DNA of 64,000 bases from Paramecium tetraurelia (taxonomy: Eukaryota; Ciliophora; Oligohymenophorea; Peniculida; Parameciidae): NCBI RefSeq assembly GCF_000165425.1, contig NW_001799544.1, positions 310,001 to 374,000 on the forward strand. Direction: 5' to 3'. This document shows positions 1 through 11,486 of the stretch, piece after piece. The notes below the pieces were generated by a model. The model was given only the letters and a program-made list of their open reading frames with translations, was not told the origin of the DNA and made no database searches. Made by a program: the position numbers and the translations under genes. Every line of letters begins with the position of its first letter. Within the stretch, counting starts at the first letter, position 1.

Positions 1-561
1 CTTTGATACTTGAATAGTATAATTCTGTTATCCATTTATTTTAGGAGGAATCACAGAATTTGTATTTTCGGTAAATTTTTCCTCAGAATCATCCTAAATA
101 ATCATAACTTTAGAGGTCTTTTATAAATTGGATAAATCCTAATAATCCGTTTTCCTTTTCCAATAATCAGGCTTGATTTGATTTTCTTTTTCCTATTTTT
201 ATTCCTCTTTATTTACATCTTCATCACATTGTTGTTATTATTCTTAAAATTAAAATTAATGTTGATGTTATTATTATTTCCCAGCTTCTCTAAGTAAGTC
301 TAAAAAAAAGATCTCTTTGTTTTTCTCTTGTAATTTGGACTGACTCTTTTTGTTGATTTTGCTAATTGAATCTTTAGGGACCTGCCTTTCTTACTTTTAA
401 TCAAATACATCGAGCTCTATCATAAAATCTTCTCCATTTATTAATGTTTTCTTTTCAATTTCTTTAGCATATTTCTTATTCTCAGTTATTTTATTCATTT
501 TCTATTAAGATGCATTTTTCATCCATTTTGAAAACTTAGTCTAACCAATTTATTCCTGCAT
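1..561 (-). CDS. Gln/Lys-rich protein, 3' part beyond window
   Basis: Open frame on the minus strand from an ATG at 561 to the left edge of the window, with TAA/TAG read as Gln, so about 187 codons are visible without a TGA. The translation is rich in Lys, Glu and Gln with a run of Gln/His residues near the middle, typical of a low-complexity or coiled-coil ciliate protein. No family was recognised. The frame stays open upstream of 561, so the start is the first plausible ATG rather than a proven one. The C terminus lies outside the window. Confidence 0.45.
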
Positions 562-835
562 TAATCTTTATTTTCTATTGATATTTAATTGGTGCTCTTT
601 CAATTATAAATTAGTATAAATCCTTTTAATTTTAAGGAAGATATAATTCTACTTATTTAAATAGTTTTTATTAATAATAATGTAAGATATTATTTTGTAT
701 GTTAGAATCTCATAATATAATCAGATAAGGATATATCTTAAAGAAATATTGTAATTCTATTAAATAATTTTGTTAATTTTCTCTTACTTTATTAATATAA
801 AAATCAAAGTAATTTATATTTAATTGATTTTATAA

Positions 836-3800
836 ATGAATTAATAGATACCAGAGATATTAGACACATAGGTAAAATATTTTGAAAATATGATAAGAAC
901 GCTCAAAATAACCAATAAGGTGTGCCCTGTAATCCTTTCGGCTAGTAAGCATCAAGTAATTTCTTGGGCTAGAGCAACTAATAGTTTTCATAAATGTAAT
1001 ACCCTCCTATTCAATTTTCGAATAATATACTTGTAAATATTTTTCTCATATTAGCCTTAATTGCCTCCATAATTTCCTTAATCACCGAATTAATTCTAAT
1101 TCTAACCAAATTAGGGCTTCCCTCAAGCAGTACCACCAATGATGCCGAGAATGAATACTCCAAACGCCAACTCTATGATGTTTCAATTTCCTTAAAATAA
1201 TGGATTCTTTCCTCAGCCGCCAATGTTGTAAAAAAATCAAGTTAAAAATAATGATGATGAGGTATAAAAATTAAAAGAAAAAGTAAGAGATTAAGAAGCT
1301 GAAATTTAAAGATTAAAAAATAAATTAAGTACTATAACCGAGGAAAGTAATAGCCTTTAATAAAATTACAAAAATAAGGACAAAGAGAACGATGAGTTAA
1401 AAGGATCTTTATAAAAATCCAAAATATCATTTAATGATGAAATTGAAAATAGAAAACAATAATTATACATTTACCAACTAAGGTGTGAGGAGCTTGAGGA
1501 AAAAGAAAGAAAATCTGCACAAGCAAACAAAAAATTATAAAATGAAATTAATATTTTAAATGATGAATATCAATAATACAAAGAAAAAATAAACTAATTA
1601 CATTAAGTGAACAATGAAAGTTCGATAAAAACCCTTTAGTAAAGTAAAAATTTGGAAGATTTAAGAAATGAAATTGATAAACTCAATGATAAAGTCAATT
1701 CTTAAAATAATGAAATTTAATAAAAAGATTAATTGATTGAGACGCTAAAAAAAATCTAAAGTGACTACATTCAAAATAAATCTTATAACTAAGATGTTTC
1801 TTCTACCACTGATAAGGCTACTTTAATTTAATTAAATAAGGATTTAGAAAATAACATCAATATTCTAGAACATAATTATAAAGAACTTGAGACAAAATTC
1901 TAAATGCTTGAAATAGAAAATAAAATGCATTAAGATAAAGCAAAATTCTTTGAGGAATGTACAGAAGAGATGAGAAGTAAATTAGAATAGAATCAAAAAA
2001 AGAATTAAAATTTTGAGAACGATGAAACCTAATAATTTATAAAAGAATTTCAATAAAGGCAACAAGATACAAAAAATAGTTAATAAGATGAAATGAAAAA
2101 AGCGAAAGAGAAATTATTATAAAAAAAATAAAAGGAATAATAAGAATAAGAGCAAAGAAACCGTGAGGGAAAATAGAAAATGTTACAACAGATAGAAAAA
2201 GCTGGTAAAATACAATGCTGTTTTGTTATGGATTTATTTAAGTAAATTAATAAATAAATATAGATCAAATGATAAACAAGCCAAAGCAATCATAAAAGCT
2301 GCTCAATCGTGCTAAAAGTTGATTAAAATAAATACCAATAGACATTCTGTTTGGGGGGCTGTATGTTACGGCTATTCAAAGACAGGATTGCAAATAAAAA
2401 CTTAAGAATTTAGTTAGTCATCTGATGATGTATCAAATTTTTTAACAAACTAAAAATTAAATCAAGATCAAAAAGATTAACCAGAAGACCTGAAAAGTGC
2501 ACTTTTAGCTATGCTCAATTTAAAATGGACTGAAAAATATAAACTTGCTATTTTAATTCCAAATTCACCCTGCCATGGAAAGATATATCATCATCCTAAA
2601 AAATATTCTACATGGTTCGGTTTATTTTCCGTTAATTACGATACAAAACCCAATGATAATTTAGAAGATATTATTAAGGAATTAATTAAAAGAGAAATTG
2701 TACTCTTAGTGATAAGATAAAATGACGAGACAACTATAATGTGTAATTAATTGTAAATACTCTATACAAAATCTAATGCTGCTCCTCTGTTTTATACACT
2801 TTCAGTCAAAGATCTTGGTTCAAAAAATTCTGATTAAAACCTTAATCAAAAGATACAACATATGGTTGGCCATATGATAGGAACTAGCAATGAAAGAACC
2901 AAAACAAAAATCAATTATTAAATGAGAGATCAAAATTTTAAGGAAGGATTAATTGACAAGAGAAATTTAAAAGAGGAAGTAATCATAATAAATAAAGATC
3001 TATAATAAGAATTTCAGAAATAAGGAGAACAATAAAAAGGAAATTTTCCAGAAGCTTCTGTTTAAGATGCAATTGAAGATAAAAATACATTTGAAAAAGA
3101 AATAGAAAAAAATAAAGATTGTTAGGATGGGGCATTGCAAGCAATATGTAAAAAAAAGGGAGATATTGCTAATTTTTAAACTTAGGTTAAATGTGAGGAT
3201 TTTAATTGCAAGGTTTATTCTGTTGAACTTAAATAAGCATCATTTGATTCGAAAATATAAAATATTGACAAAATTCGATATGAAGAAAACGATTTTGATT
3301 TAAAAGAATAAGCACAATGGCAGTGTGTAAGGACCAAAAATCCATTTGCATTAGGAATGATGAAGAAAGTATATTTAATGAAAAAAAAAAATAATACTGA
3401 AGAAATTTATGTCGTTAAAATTCCTATTGATAAAGGGACTTATAACAAATTGTCGGATGCAGTAAATGATTGTAGATCCCACTTAATTGCTAAAAATATG
3501 ATGAAACTCTTTATTGAAAAACTCACAAGCGTGAATGCGAAAACACCTTAAGTTTAGTACACACAGTTCTTAATATTGGAAGAAAATTAGAGTAAAATTT
3601 ATTATAATTTAGGTAAATATTGGATAGCAGAAAGATTCTTCGAAGGAGAGTTTAAAAAATACAACAATAATGATGGTTATATAAATGATGAAAATAATGA
3701 TTTGAATGCTATCTCTTAAGGCTTCTCCTTCTTTACTTATTAGATGAGCTCATTTAACTACATTATCAATGATATATAAGGAATTAAAAATTACTTTACT

Positions 3801-3972
3801 GATCCAGCTATTAATACTGTTAAAGGTACTAATAAATAAAAAACTAAATTTAGGTAATTTTGACGAAACAGATGTTGGAGAAGAAGGCATTTCAAATTAT
3901 TTGACAATTTTTTAAGCAAAAAAAGATATATGTGAATAGTTATTAAACTCAATAGGTATTGATATCGATTGA
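836..3972 (+). CDS. VWA domain plus atypical alpha-kinase (MHCK/EF2K family)
   Basis: About 1012 aa after removing four introns (872-897, 1033-1054, one near 2240-2261, 3826-3853); the spliced length is a multiple of three. The N terminus is Pro/Gln/Phe-rich, followed by a long coiled coil (roughly residues 130-440). A von Willebrand A-like domain follows, with the family's LNLKWTEKYKLAILIP and SPCHG motifs. The C-terminal alpha-kinase domain is clear: NPFALGMMKKVYLMKK, the VVKIP lysine strand, WIAERFFEGEFKKYNNN, the DIQG loop and DPAINTV. Alpha-kinases phosphorylate Ser/Thr and are unrelated in sequence to ordinary protein kinases. The VWA metal-site motif is degenerate (MDLFK rather than DxTGS), and the zinc-binding His/Cys of the usual C-terminal HxCN motif are not visible. 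Domain order matches the VwkA-type proteins of Dictyostelium. Confidence 0.9.
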
Positions 3973-4051
3973 TTATATTCCATATCAAATATTCTTACGA
4001 TTATAATATATGAATTATAACCCAAATATTAGTAATGATATATAAATCAAT

Positions 4052-7000
4052 TCATTTTTCTGTGAGTTCTCTAAAGCCCTTCCAATCATAAGGCGCTCTA
4101 CCTCCAGCTGAATTTATAACTTCCAATAATGTGTTTGATGGACCATCTTTGTGTTCAGGTATCATATTCTTAATTATTTCGTTAATTTTACTAATGTTTT
4201 CATGAAAATCTTTTAAGCCTCATCCCATTCTCCCCTGATATAAGAATTAAAACCTGAAATCCATGTATCATAGAATTCCTATTCAAAATGATTTTTATAC
4301 TTAAGTATATAGTTCTCTGGCTGCAATCAAATCTTCATCTTTTTCAAAAAGTGTTGCAAGTTGAATTTTATCATCCTCAACGCTCCTTATTAAGAGATTT
4401 CTCTTGTATCTATTAACAACTCTGAATTATTTTTATTCTCTTGGTTTCATCCGACTAATATCAAAAATATCTCTTGGCTCCTTAAATTTATTTAATAGAT
4501 TCTTTATTGACAAATCCACTGTGTATAATTCCACAGGCTCAATACTTCCCTTGACTGTTACAACATCAATTAATCTTATATGATTTTGGCACGCTTATGT
4601 TAAATTTCTCTTTAAAACTCCACTAATCAGTATATATGTGCCAAATTATTTAGTTGCAGCTTCTAATCTGGATGCCATATTGACATTTGGACTCAAATAT
4701 GAAACATCAATTTTAAAGGATGATCCTATTGCACCTTCAATACCCCAGCCCAAATGCAAACCAAACCCCATTCGAACACAATAATCTTTAATTCTGGAAT
4801 TGAGTCCTTCATGTCTTTTATATTTTTCTAATTTTTTTGAAAGAGATACAGAGATTATGATTTTCAAAAATGATAACACTGCCATATCTCCTCTTTGTTT
4901 AACATTATGATCATTATGCAATATTAACTTATTTGTTTATGGATCTACGTGATATTTCATGTCAGGATACTTCCACACTAGGAGAAATGCATCTCCAATA
5001 TTTTTATTAACAGAACCACCATACGTATCAACTGTAAAATGGACAATTTCTGCAATTTCATTAACAAAAACCATAACATCTTCTTATAATACTTCAGTGG
5101 CATCAGTAAAATTACGAATATCACAAAAACCAAAAATTGCAAGCACTCTTTTTCCAGGTATCATAGGATCTACACTTCCACCCTTTTTAATATTTTCTGC
5201 TATAATCTCTGAACCTGCTTCTCCAAAACCAACAGCCAATAATGCTCCTATTTTCATTATAAGTTCTTGTAACAAATATGTCTCTGTAGTCTACTCAATT
5301 TGTCTTTATCTAATTTTTTAAATATCTTTGTTTTTTTCTAACTCCTAGGTAATAAGATCTTCCTATTCTTCAATATTTACAGCCTCAAGTGGATTGTTAG
5401 CTATTAATTCTATCTTTTGTATCATTGTTTCAATAGGTTCAATTATTAATTCTGTGACATCTTTATTAAACAAAATGGCACTTAATGCCAACACAATACA
5501 AACAAATACAGTTTAAAAAATAGATAATATAGCATTAATTTTATTATAATCGACCAAATCTGAAACAGAGTATGTGATCAATTAATTGTTAGCATCGGTT
5601 GTTACAAAGTATTATTGATCTGAAAATCGATATTGGCTTTTGACCATTTCTGTTGATTAAAACCACTCAGGATTTTTAGTATAATTATACTCAGTATATA
5701 TTTGATTTAAATCATCTTGGAGTACTAAAACTGATTGAATAGGGTAGATTTCGTGATTATGGAATTATACATACTGTTAGATAAGCATATCTGTAATTGG
5801 TAAATTCTTTCTAAATTAACTAATTCTCAATATTCCAGAGTCATAGCTATTAATAATTTCAGAATATGTATCCAAAGTAAGAATTGGAATGCTTATTAAT
5901 ATGGAAATAATAATAGTAATGGCTCTTCTCATTACTAAGTCTTACAATTGAGATCCTACATGAGATTCTTAGATTTAATCACTTTATGAATGAGTTGATT
6001 ATTTTAATTGTTCATTATTACTACTGTTTTGATCATGTTCTGATTAAGATCTAGAATTTTTACTTTTATTGATATAAGGGAGTTAAGAATTCAGATCTCC
6101 TGCCTTATGCTTCTTTTTATTTTACTATAATACTGAAATTCTAATTAAATAATTTTATTTTTATTTGTTCTATTATTATTGATGCTATTATTATGATGAA
6201 TTGAGTTTCTGTTCATCTTTCAATAGCAATTCTTACAGAATACTTTTTTGTTTTTCTTTTTCTATTTGTTATCTCGCATGTTTATATAATTTGATCAATC
6301 TAACTAATCTTATAATTCTTATCACCCTGGCCGCTTTCCTTGCTGTTCTTGAAGCCTTGCCTAAAGCTTTGAGAGTGGCAGCATTTTAAACATCCCCCTC
6401 ATCACCGTACCAATGATCTGTAAGCCAACCGATGTCTAATATCATTGTTGCAGTAGATATCAAATCAAGCCAAAAGTAAAACTATTGCGATCAAAATCTA
6501 AATACATTAAATAGATAGGCTGGATTGACTATGCAAGTTAATACAATTTCTATTGTGAAACACGCAATACAAACTGATGTCAAAATAAAGAAAATGTCAT
6601 CTCCATCCTTGTTGACAGATAAGATTCTTATATCATCTCCAAATAATGCATAGATTGTCACAAGAGCCATCAATAATGAAAAACCCCATCCATCTATAAA
6701 TCTTTACAACTGCTTTTGACGAATTTAGTTCTTACTGAGTATTTAAGGCTTTGATAATCGTGCTCTAATTTTTTCAGCAGCTTTAGTTTTATGGGGTTGT
6801 TGACTTCTCATACTTTTAGGTGTTTGTAATGAGATGGCTTCATGACTTGAAGGGGTGCCCATTTTTCTGGGCTCCTCTTCCTCAAATTCAATGATTACTT
6901 TCTTGACAAGAGGCGTACATTTTGGTTTTTCGGTAAACTGAATAATAGAATAAATGGTTATTTGTTACAAGTGGAGCATGAGTATAATAATTTTCAGTGT

Positions 7001-7180
7001 CAGAGGATCTACTCTAATTTTCAACTGAACAGTCTGGTTTTTTAGCATAGTATAAATATAATTAGATACTGGTTGTGGCTCATTGTGATGTGAATTGTAA
7101 TTTTTAATAACCTAACCTGGCATACGATATTCATCACTTTCTAAATCCCAATGGTTATAATTGTCATCCAATTCTGCCAT
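4052..7180 (-). CDS. Ion-channel-like adenylate/guanylate cyclase
   Basis: About 1019 aa with introns near the N terminus (one of 31 nt around 6930-6960, another of about 38 nt near 7090-7125 whose borders are less sure). Residues about 160-280 hold S1-S3-like membrane segments and an S4-like helix with repeated Arg (VIRIIRLVRLIKLYK), as in voltage sensors. Two further membrane segments (about residue 395 and 540) bracket an extracytoplasmic domain. The class III cyclase catalytic domain lies at about 650-840: first metal Asp in FGFCDIRNFT, second Asp in NIGDAFLLVW, and NMASRLE near the end. Ciliate cyclases with linked channel domains make cAMP or cGMP in response to membrane potential and control ciliary beating. 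No K+-channel pore signature was seen between S4 and the later segments, and which nucleotide is made cannot be decided by eye. The stop is TGA at 4052-4054. Confidence 0.9.
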
Positions 7181-7209
7181 ATGAGTATATAAATATTTTT
7201 ATAAAATTT

Positions 7210-8340
7210 ATGAAAATCATATTTCTATGTTTGATGATGACACTTGTATTGTGTCATATTTAACCAGATATTAGATCAGGGAAAGTGAAGAGCAAAGGAG
7301 TCAATTTAGGTGGGTGGTTTGTAGTAGAGCATTGGATGACATCTAGCTCCGTGATTTGGGAAGGAGTCCCAGAGTATTATCATGGATATGGTGAATATGG
7401 ATTAATGTCCTATTTAGGTCATAGTGTTGGAGATGCTAGATTTGAAAAGCACAGATAAGAATGGATCACAGAATAAGACATAGCAGAATTGGCATCATAT
7501 GGAATTAACACTGTTAGAGTCTCTGTTGGCTTTTGGATAGCTGGATTTGATAAAACTGGTGGATCAGATTGGAAGATATTTGCCCCAAATGGTCTCAAGT
7601 ATTTAGACTAATTAATCAAAAATTGGGCCGTAAAATATAATGTGGCAGTCCTTGTCCAAATACATGCTGCCAAGGGATCATAAAATGGTTTGGATCATAG
7701 TGCTCCACCTGTTCCTGGTTAATCTTATTGGGCCTAATATCCTGAAAATGTGAGAAATACTGTTGATCTTGCAGTATTTTTGGCTGAAAGATACAAATAA
7801 GAAATAGCATTTTTAGGAGTGGGATTACTAAATGAACCTGCAGGAACAACTGATGAAGCCACACTTAAACAATATTACCTTACTGCCATTTCAGAAATCA
7901 GAGCCACAGGAAACGATTGTATTCTTACTGTTGCTCCATTACTTTATGAGTAAGATCCAGATCATTTCAACGATTTTGCTTTGAAAGAACCTCATATATG
8001 GTAAGAATGGCATAAATATTTGATTTGGGGTTATGAGGATATGAATGAAGAATAAATTCTGAGTATTGGAATCCCAGGAGTCTAAAAATAACTCGATATT
8101 TGGAAAGGAAATCCAATATTTATTGGAGAATGGAGTATTGCAACTACTGACAATGCACCTTTTGCTAGTGTAGAAAGTTTCAAGTCTTTTGGAAACAAAT
8201 ACAGAGACACTATCACATCTGCTAAGGGAGGTTGGACCTATTGGACATGGAAGACTTCCTATGATGAAACTCAAGACATTAGTCAAAGGAATGCATGGTC
8301 GCTAAGATAACTTCTTAGAAATGGTTGGTTTACCGTCTGA
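7210..8340 (+). CDS. Secreted GH5-type exo-beta-1,3-glucanase
   Basis: Intronless, 376 aa, starting with a signal peptide (MKIIFLCLMMTLVLC). It matches the yeast exo-beta-1,3-glucanase group of glycoside hydrolase family 5: SKGVNLGGWFVVEHWM near the N terminus, the acid/base Glu in LLNEPAG (about residue 207), HIWQEWHKYL, and the nucleophile Glu in FIGEWS (about residue 305), ending with the GGWTYWTWK stretch. It would release glucose from beta-1,3-glucans of fungal or algal walls, so a role in a food vacuole or outside the cell is likely. It lies 29 bp downstream of the divergently transcribed cyclase start, so the two share a very short promoter region. Confidence 0.93.
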
Positions 8341-8363
8341 TATAGATTTAATAAATTATCTAA

Positions 8364-8885
8364 TCATTTTTCTTCTTCAATTCCGTTTAATGTTTTCTCA
8401 ACCTATTCCTTCACTCTTCTATAATATTCAGCTCTGTCAGACATATATAACTATATTACAGAATTTATCTTACTTTAGCGGCCTCTGGGTTTGCAGGCGA
8501 ATTCGGATTTGGGTCACACAAGAGCGATCTAATAGATGTTAAAATTGCCCACACATCCAAGATTGGAGTCCATTGTTCCTTTAAAATATCTAAGCAAATT
8601 CTTCCATCTGGATAGACATTTGGATGATATATGGGAGGAGCAAATCTAACTTCAGGTGGTTTTGTAGGATAATCATTTGTAAAAGCTAATTTTAATTCAA
8701 AGCATCCTCCTTCCCAGGGTGTTTATTCTGGTCTAATTATCACATTTAATCAGATACCCAAAAATCACAGCTTCCCAATGAAAAATATCATTTTCTTAAG
8801 GGGAAGCCATAAAGTCTTCTTAATTTTCTTACTATATTTTCTTAAAATCCATCAATAATCTCTTTTAAGCTAGTCCTTATTACAT
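8364..8885 (-). CDS. Rad6/UBE2A-type ubiquitin-conjugating enzyme E2
   Basis: 157 aa after removal of a 25-nt and a 23-nt intron; the spliced length is a multiple of three. The start is the upstream in-frame ATG, because it restores the family N terminus ([14 protein letters not shown], compare RRRLMRDFKRLQED of Rad6). The E2 fold is complete: [31 protein letters not shown], the [15 protein letters not shown] catalytic segment with the active cysteine at about residue 89, and [16 protein letters not shown]. Rad6 proteins pass ubiquitin to histone H2B, PCNA or N-end-rule substrates with a RING partner. The last 15 residues are Glu/Lys-rich. The next gene upstream (RNF10-like RING protein) ends only 30 bp away on the same strand. 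Confidence 0.93.
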
Positions 8886-8915
8886 TATTTTTTAATAAAT
8901 ATTAATATATATATT

Positions 8916-10659
8916 TCAATCTCTTTAATTTTGCTTCTTCTTTTTATTTTTTTATTTAACAAATACAGGAAAATCTAAATCACTTAGTTTGACTACTTCT
9001 TGATTTGTGGTCTCTTTCTTAATCGGTTACTCGATTTCAACTTTTTGTTCAGTTTTTTGTTATTATAAACCCCATGTTTTTGAAAATGGATTAATTTTAA
9101 TTTGCGAACATTCTTCATTTAAACTTGGAAATTAAGATTCTAAATCTAGATTAATCTCTTATTTTTATTATTATTATTGTTATTATTATTATTATTATTA
9201 TTGTTATTATTATTACTATTATTATTATTATTATTAATCGATTTCTGTTTTATCATCTTGTACATCATTTTATTATTAACTTATATTTTTAACACCTGGC
9301 AACTCTGGAAAATTTTATTCATCAAATTCTAATTCATCCTCTTATAAATTTTAATAATTGTAATCACCTCCATTTTCAATTATATATTATTTTTAAATCT
9401 ATTAAGCTTGAATTTGATTAAATCTTTCCTCTTGTCTTAATTTTTCTTTTCTCTATCTCTCTCTTAGATCTGAAATCTAAATTTATATTTAAGACATACT
9501 TCTCGTGAATATTCCTTAAAATTATCTTGATTTAAAATCTATTTTAAATCAATTTCATAAAAATAGAATTCTGTATTCAGTGGAATATGAGAAAGAAATC
9601 TTAGATATTAAATATGAAATTACTTATATTTAGTTTAAGTTTTTCCATTCTAAGTAAATTGATCTTTTTAGATTAAGAATGATTCAATTTGATGAGGAAT
9701 ATTATCATTTCCAAATTAAAGAGCAATATATTTATGACATAAAGGATGCAAAAATCCTAAAAGCCCATTTGAATCTTAAAAAAATCTATAAATAACTTCA
9801 TTTTATTTTTGAGAGAATGACTTAAGTGCAATTTCAGGTTTATTATCAAGGTTCCTTTTTGGTAATTTATCTTATCTTTCTAAAAGAAATTATATAGATT
9901 ATTGGATTGGCTCCTAAATTTCAGTCTCACAAAACTCGATATAGCTGAAATAGTGATGATAATTTACTGTTATAGTTATTAAATTTCTTCTTCAAAAATT
10001 TTCAATAAATAGGATTCATTGGCAATTAAAGTTCTTGCATAGACGATTGATTCTCTTCCATTAATATATAATTCTGTTTCATTTTTATATCTTTAAATTT
10101 GATTTAAAAGTACAGTGTCTCCAACATTTTTAATTTTGTGCTTGATAATTTTCACCGATTTCAATTCAGACAATATTGCCAGTTCTCCACACAGAGGGCA
10201 CTTTTAATTAAATTTTGCTAAATTATTAAAGAATAATGACTTTACATTGAAGTTTGTGTCTTTAATAACATGGAAGACAATATATGTGTCCGCATGGTGT
10301 GATGTAAGGAGTTATGATGTCATGATCGCTTATACAAATAGGACAAGTAATATCTTGAGTTGTCGAGTAAATTACTTAATACACATCATCCCACCTAACT
10401 TCTTCTTTGATAATATAGAATGTCTCTATTTACTGATGGGTTGTTAAAGTAAGACCAATTAAAATTTGGATTTCATGTATGATTGTTGCCGAATTTGCGC
10501 TTGATATGAAGTCAATTACTAAGGTTTTCTTCTTTGAGGTTCTGAATCTGATGGTTGAATGTCTTTGGCAACCTAGAACCCAGCAAATTCATGCAATTGA
10601 TGAAATTAAATCTTCTAGACCTATTGCTTCTTTAACTTTTTAGTTAATTATTAATCCAT
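8916..10659 (-). CDS. RNF10-like RING-finger protein with polyglutamine tract
   Basis: About 548 aa after four short introns (28, 23, 23 and 23 nt); the spliced length is a multiple of three. The RING domain (about residues 110-165) reads CPICISDHD, PCGHIYCLPC and KCPLCGE. Around it are features of the RNF10/Mag2 family: a basic N terminus, KSKFQL then EEVRWDDVYQVI before the RING, and KSVKIIKHKIK after it. The downstream conserved block has GFLHPLCHKYIALQFGND and FLSHIPLN. The C-terminal part has FDEQNFPELPG and a polyglutamine run of about 25 residues encoded almost only by TAA (9160-9238). RNF10 proteins are ubiquitin ligases linked to ribosome quality control. One N-terminal intron would start with GTC rather than GTA, so that border is less certain. 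Confidence 0.85.
9158..9238. repeat. (TAA/TTA)n microsatellite inside coding sequence
   Basis: About 80 bp of near-pure TTA/ATT triplets on the plus strand with a few G or C interruptions. Read on the minus strand in the frame of the RNF10-like gene it gives a glutamine run encoded by TAA, TAG and CAA. The phase fits the flanking FDEQNFPELPG segment once the last intron is removed. Confidence 0.8.
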
Positions 10660-10733
10660 TGATAATAAATTAATGTTATCAAAACAATTATCAATTCAAC
10701 TAATTATTAATAAATAAATCTTCAAATACACAT

Positions 10734-11294
10734 ATGAACCATCAAGGGTTTTTTGGAACTGCTTTAAAACGTAATTCTAAAAAATTAAATTCAAAAAGAG
10801 GTGAAGAATGTCTTAATAATAAATTATTCGCGAATGATAATCTAAGAAAAATCTAATTACCAAAATAACTTACTTAACAATATTGCTTCTCTTTTGAGCA
10901 AGGGGTAAATGGTATAAGGATAGAAACCAAATCGCCATCAAAATAATTGAGAGTATCCAACAATTCGAAATAAAATATTGAAAATACATCATTTTAACCT
11001 GAAACTTTAAAGTTTTCCTATAATCAACAGTTCTTAGCACATGATATATCCCCCTTGATTAGAATAAGAAAGCTCTAACTTGATAGAGTTAGTTAGAATC
11101 AAAAATAACTAACAGTAGGTTAGTAGTGTTTTGATTTTTTAACTAATAAAAGAATACGGGCCTAATCTTTTGTAGAGGAAAGATGCTTATCTCCAGATTA
11201 AAAGAAGACTAGACCTCGACTAAATTTACTAATTTAAAGAAATCTCCATAGTGAATCATTTAGATAATCAGATAACTAACTTGAAAATTACTGA
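10734..11294 (+). CDS. Hypothetical basic protein
   Basis: Uninterrupted 186-aa frame from ATG to TGA. The product is strongly basic and rich in Arg, Lys, Asn, Gln and Ser (for example KRNSKKLNSKRGE near the start), with no membrane segment or recognisable domain. It starts 74 bp from the divergent RNF10-like gene. A frame of this length could occur by chance where TGA is the only stop, and the neighbouring minus-strand gene may run into its 3' part, so the call rests on composition and spacing. Confidence 0.45.
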
Positions 11295-11486
11295 TTGATA
11301 TTAATTGAATTTTATTTACAATTGCTTTTATTTATTAAGTGATTATTGTTATTAATATTTATTTTTTATTCTTATTTAATAAAGTTAAGAATAAAATGAG
11401 AGTCAAACAAGGGAAAGTTAAAGATATCAAACATAAATTTATGTTTTGAATAATAATAGAAAGTAGAATGAATAAATCTATAAAAT

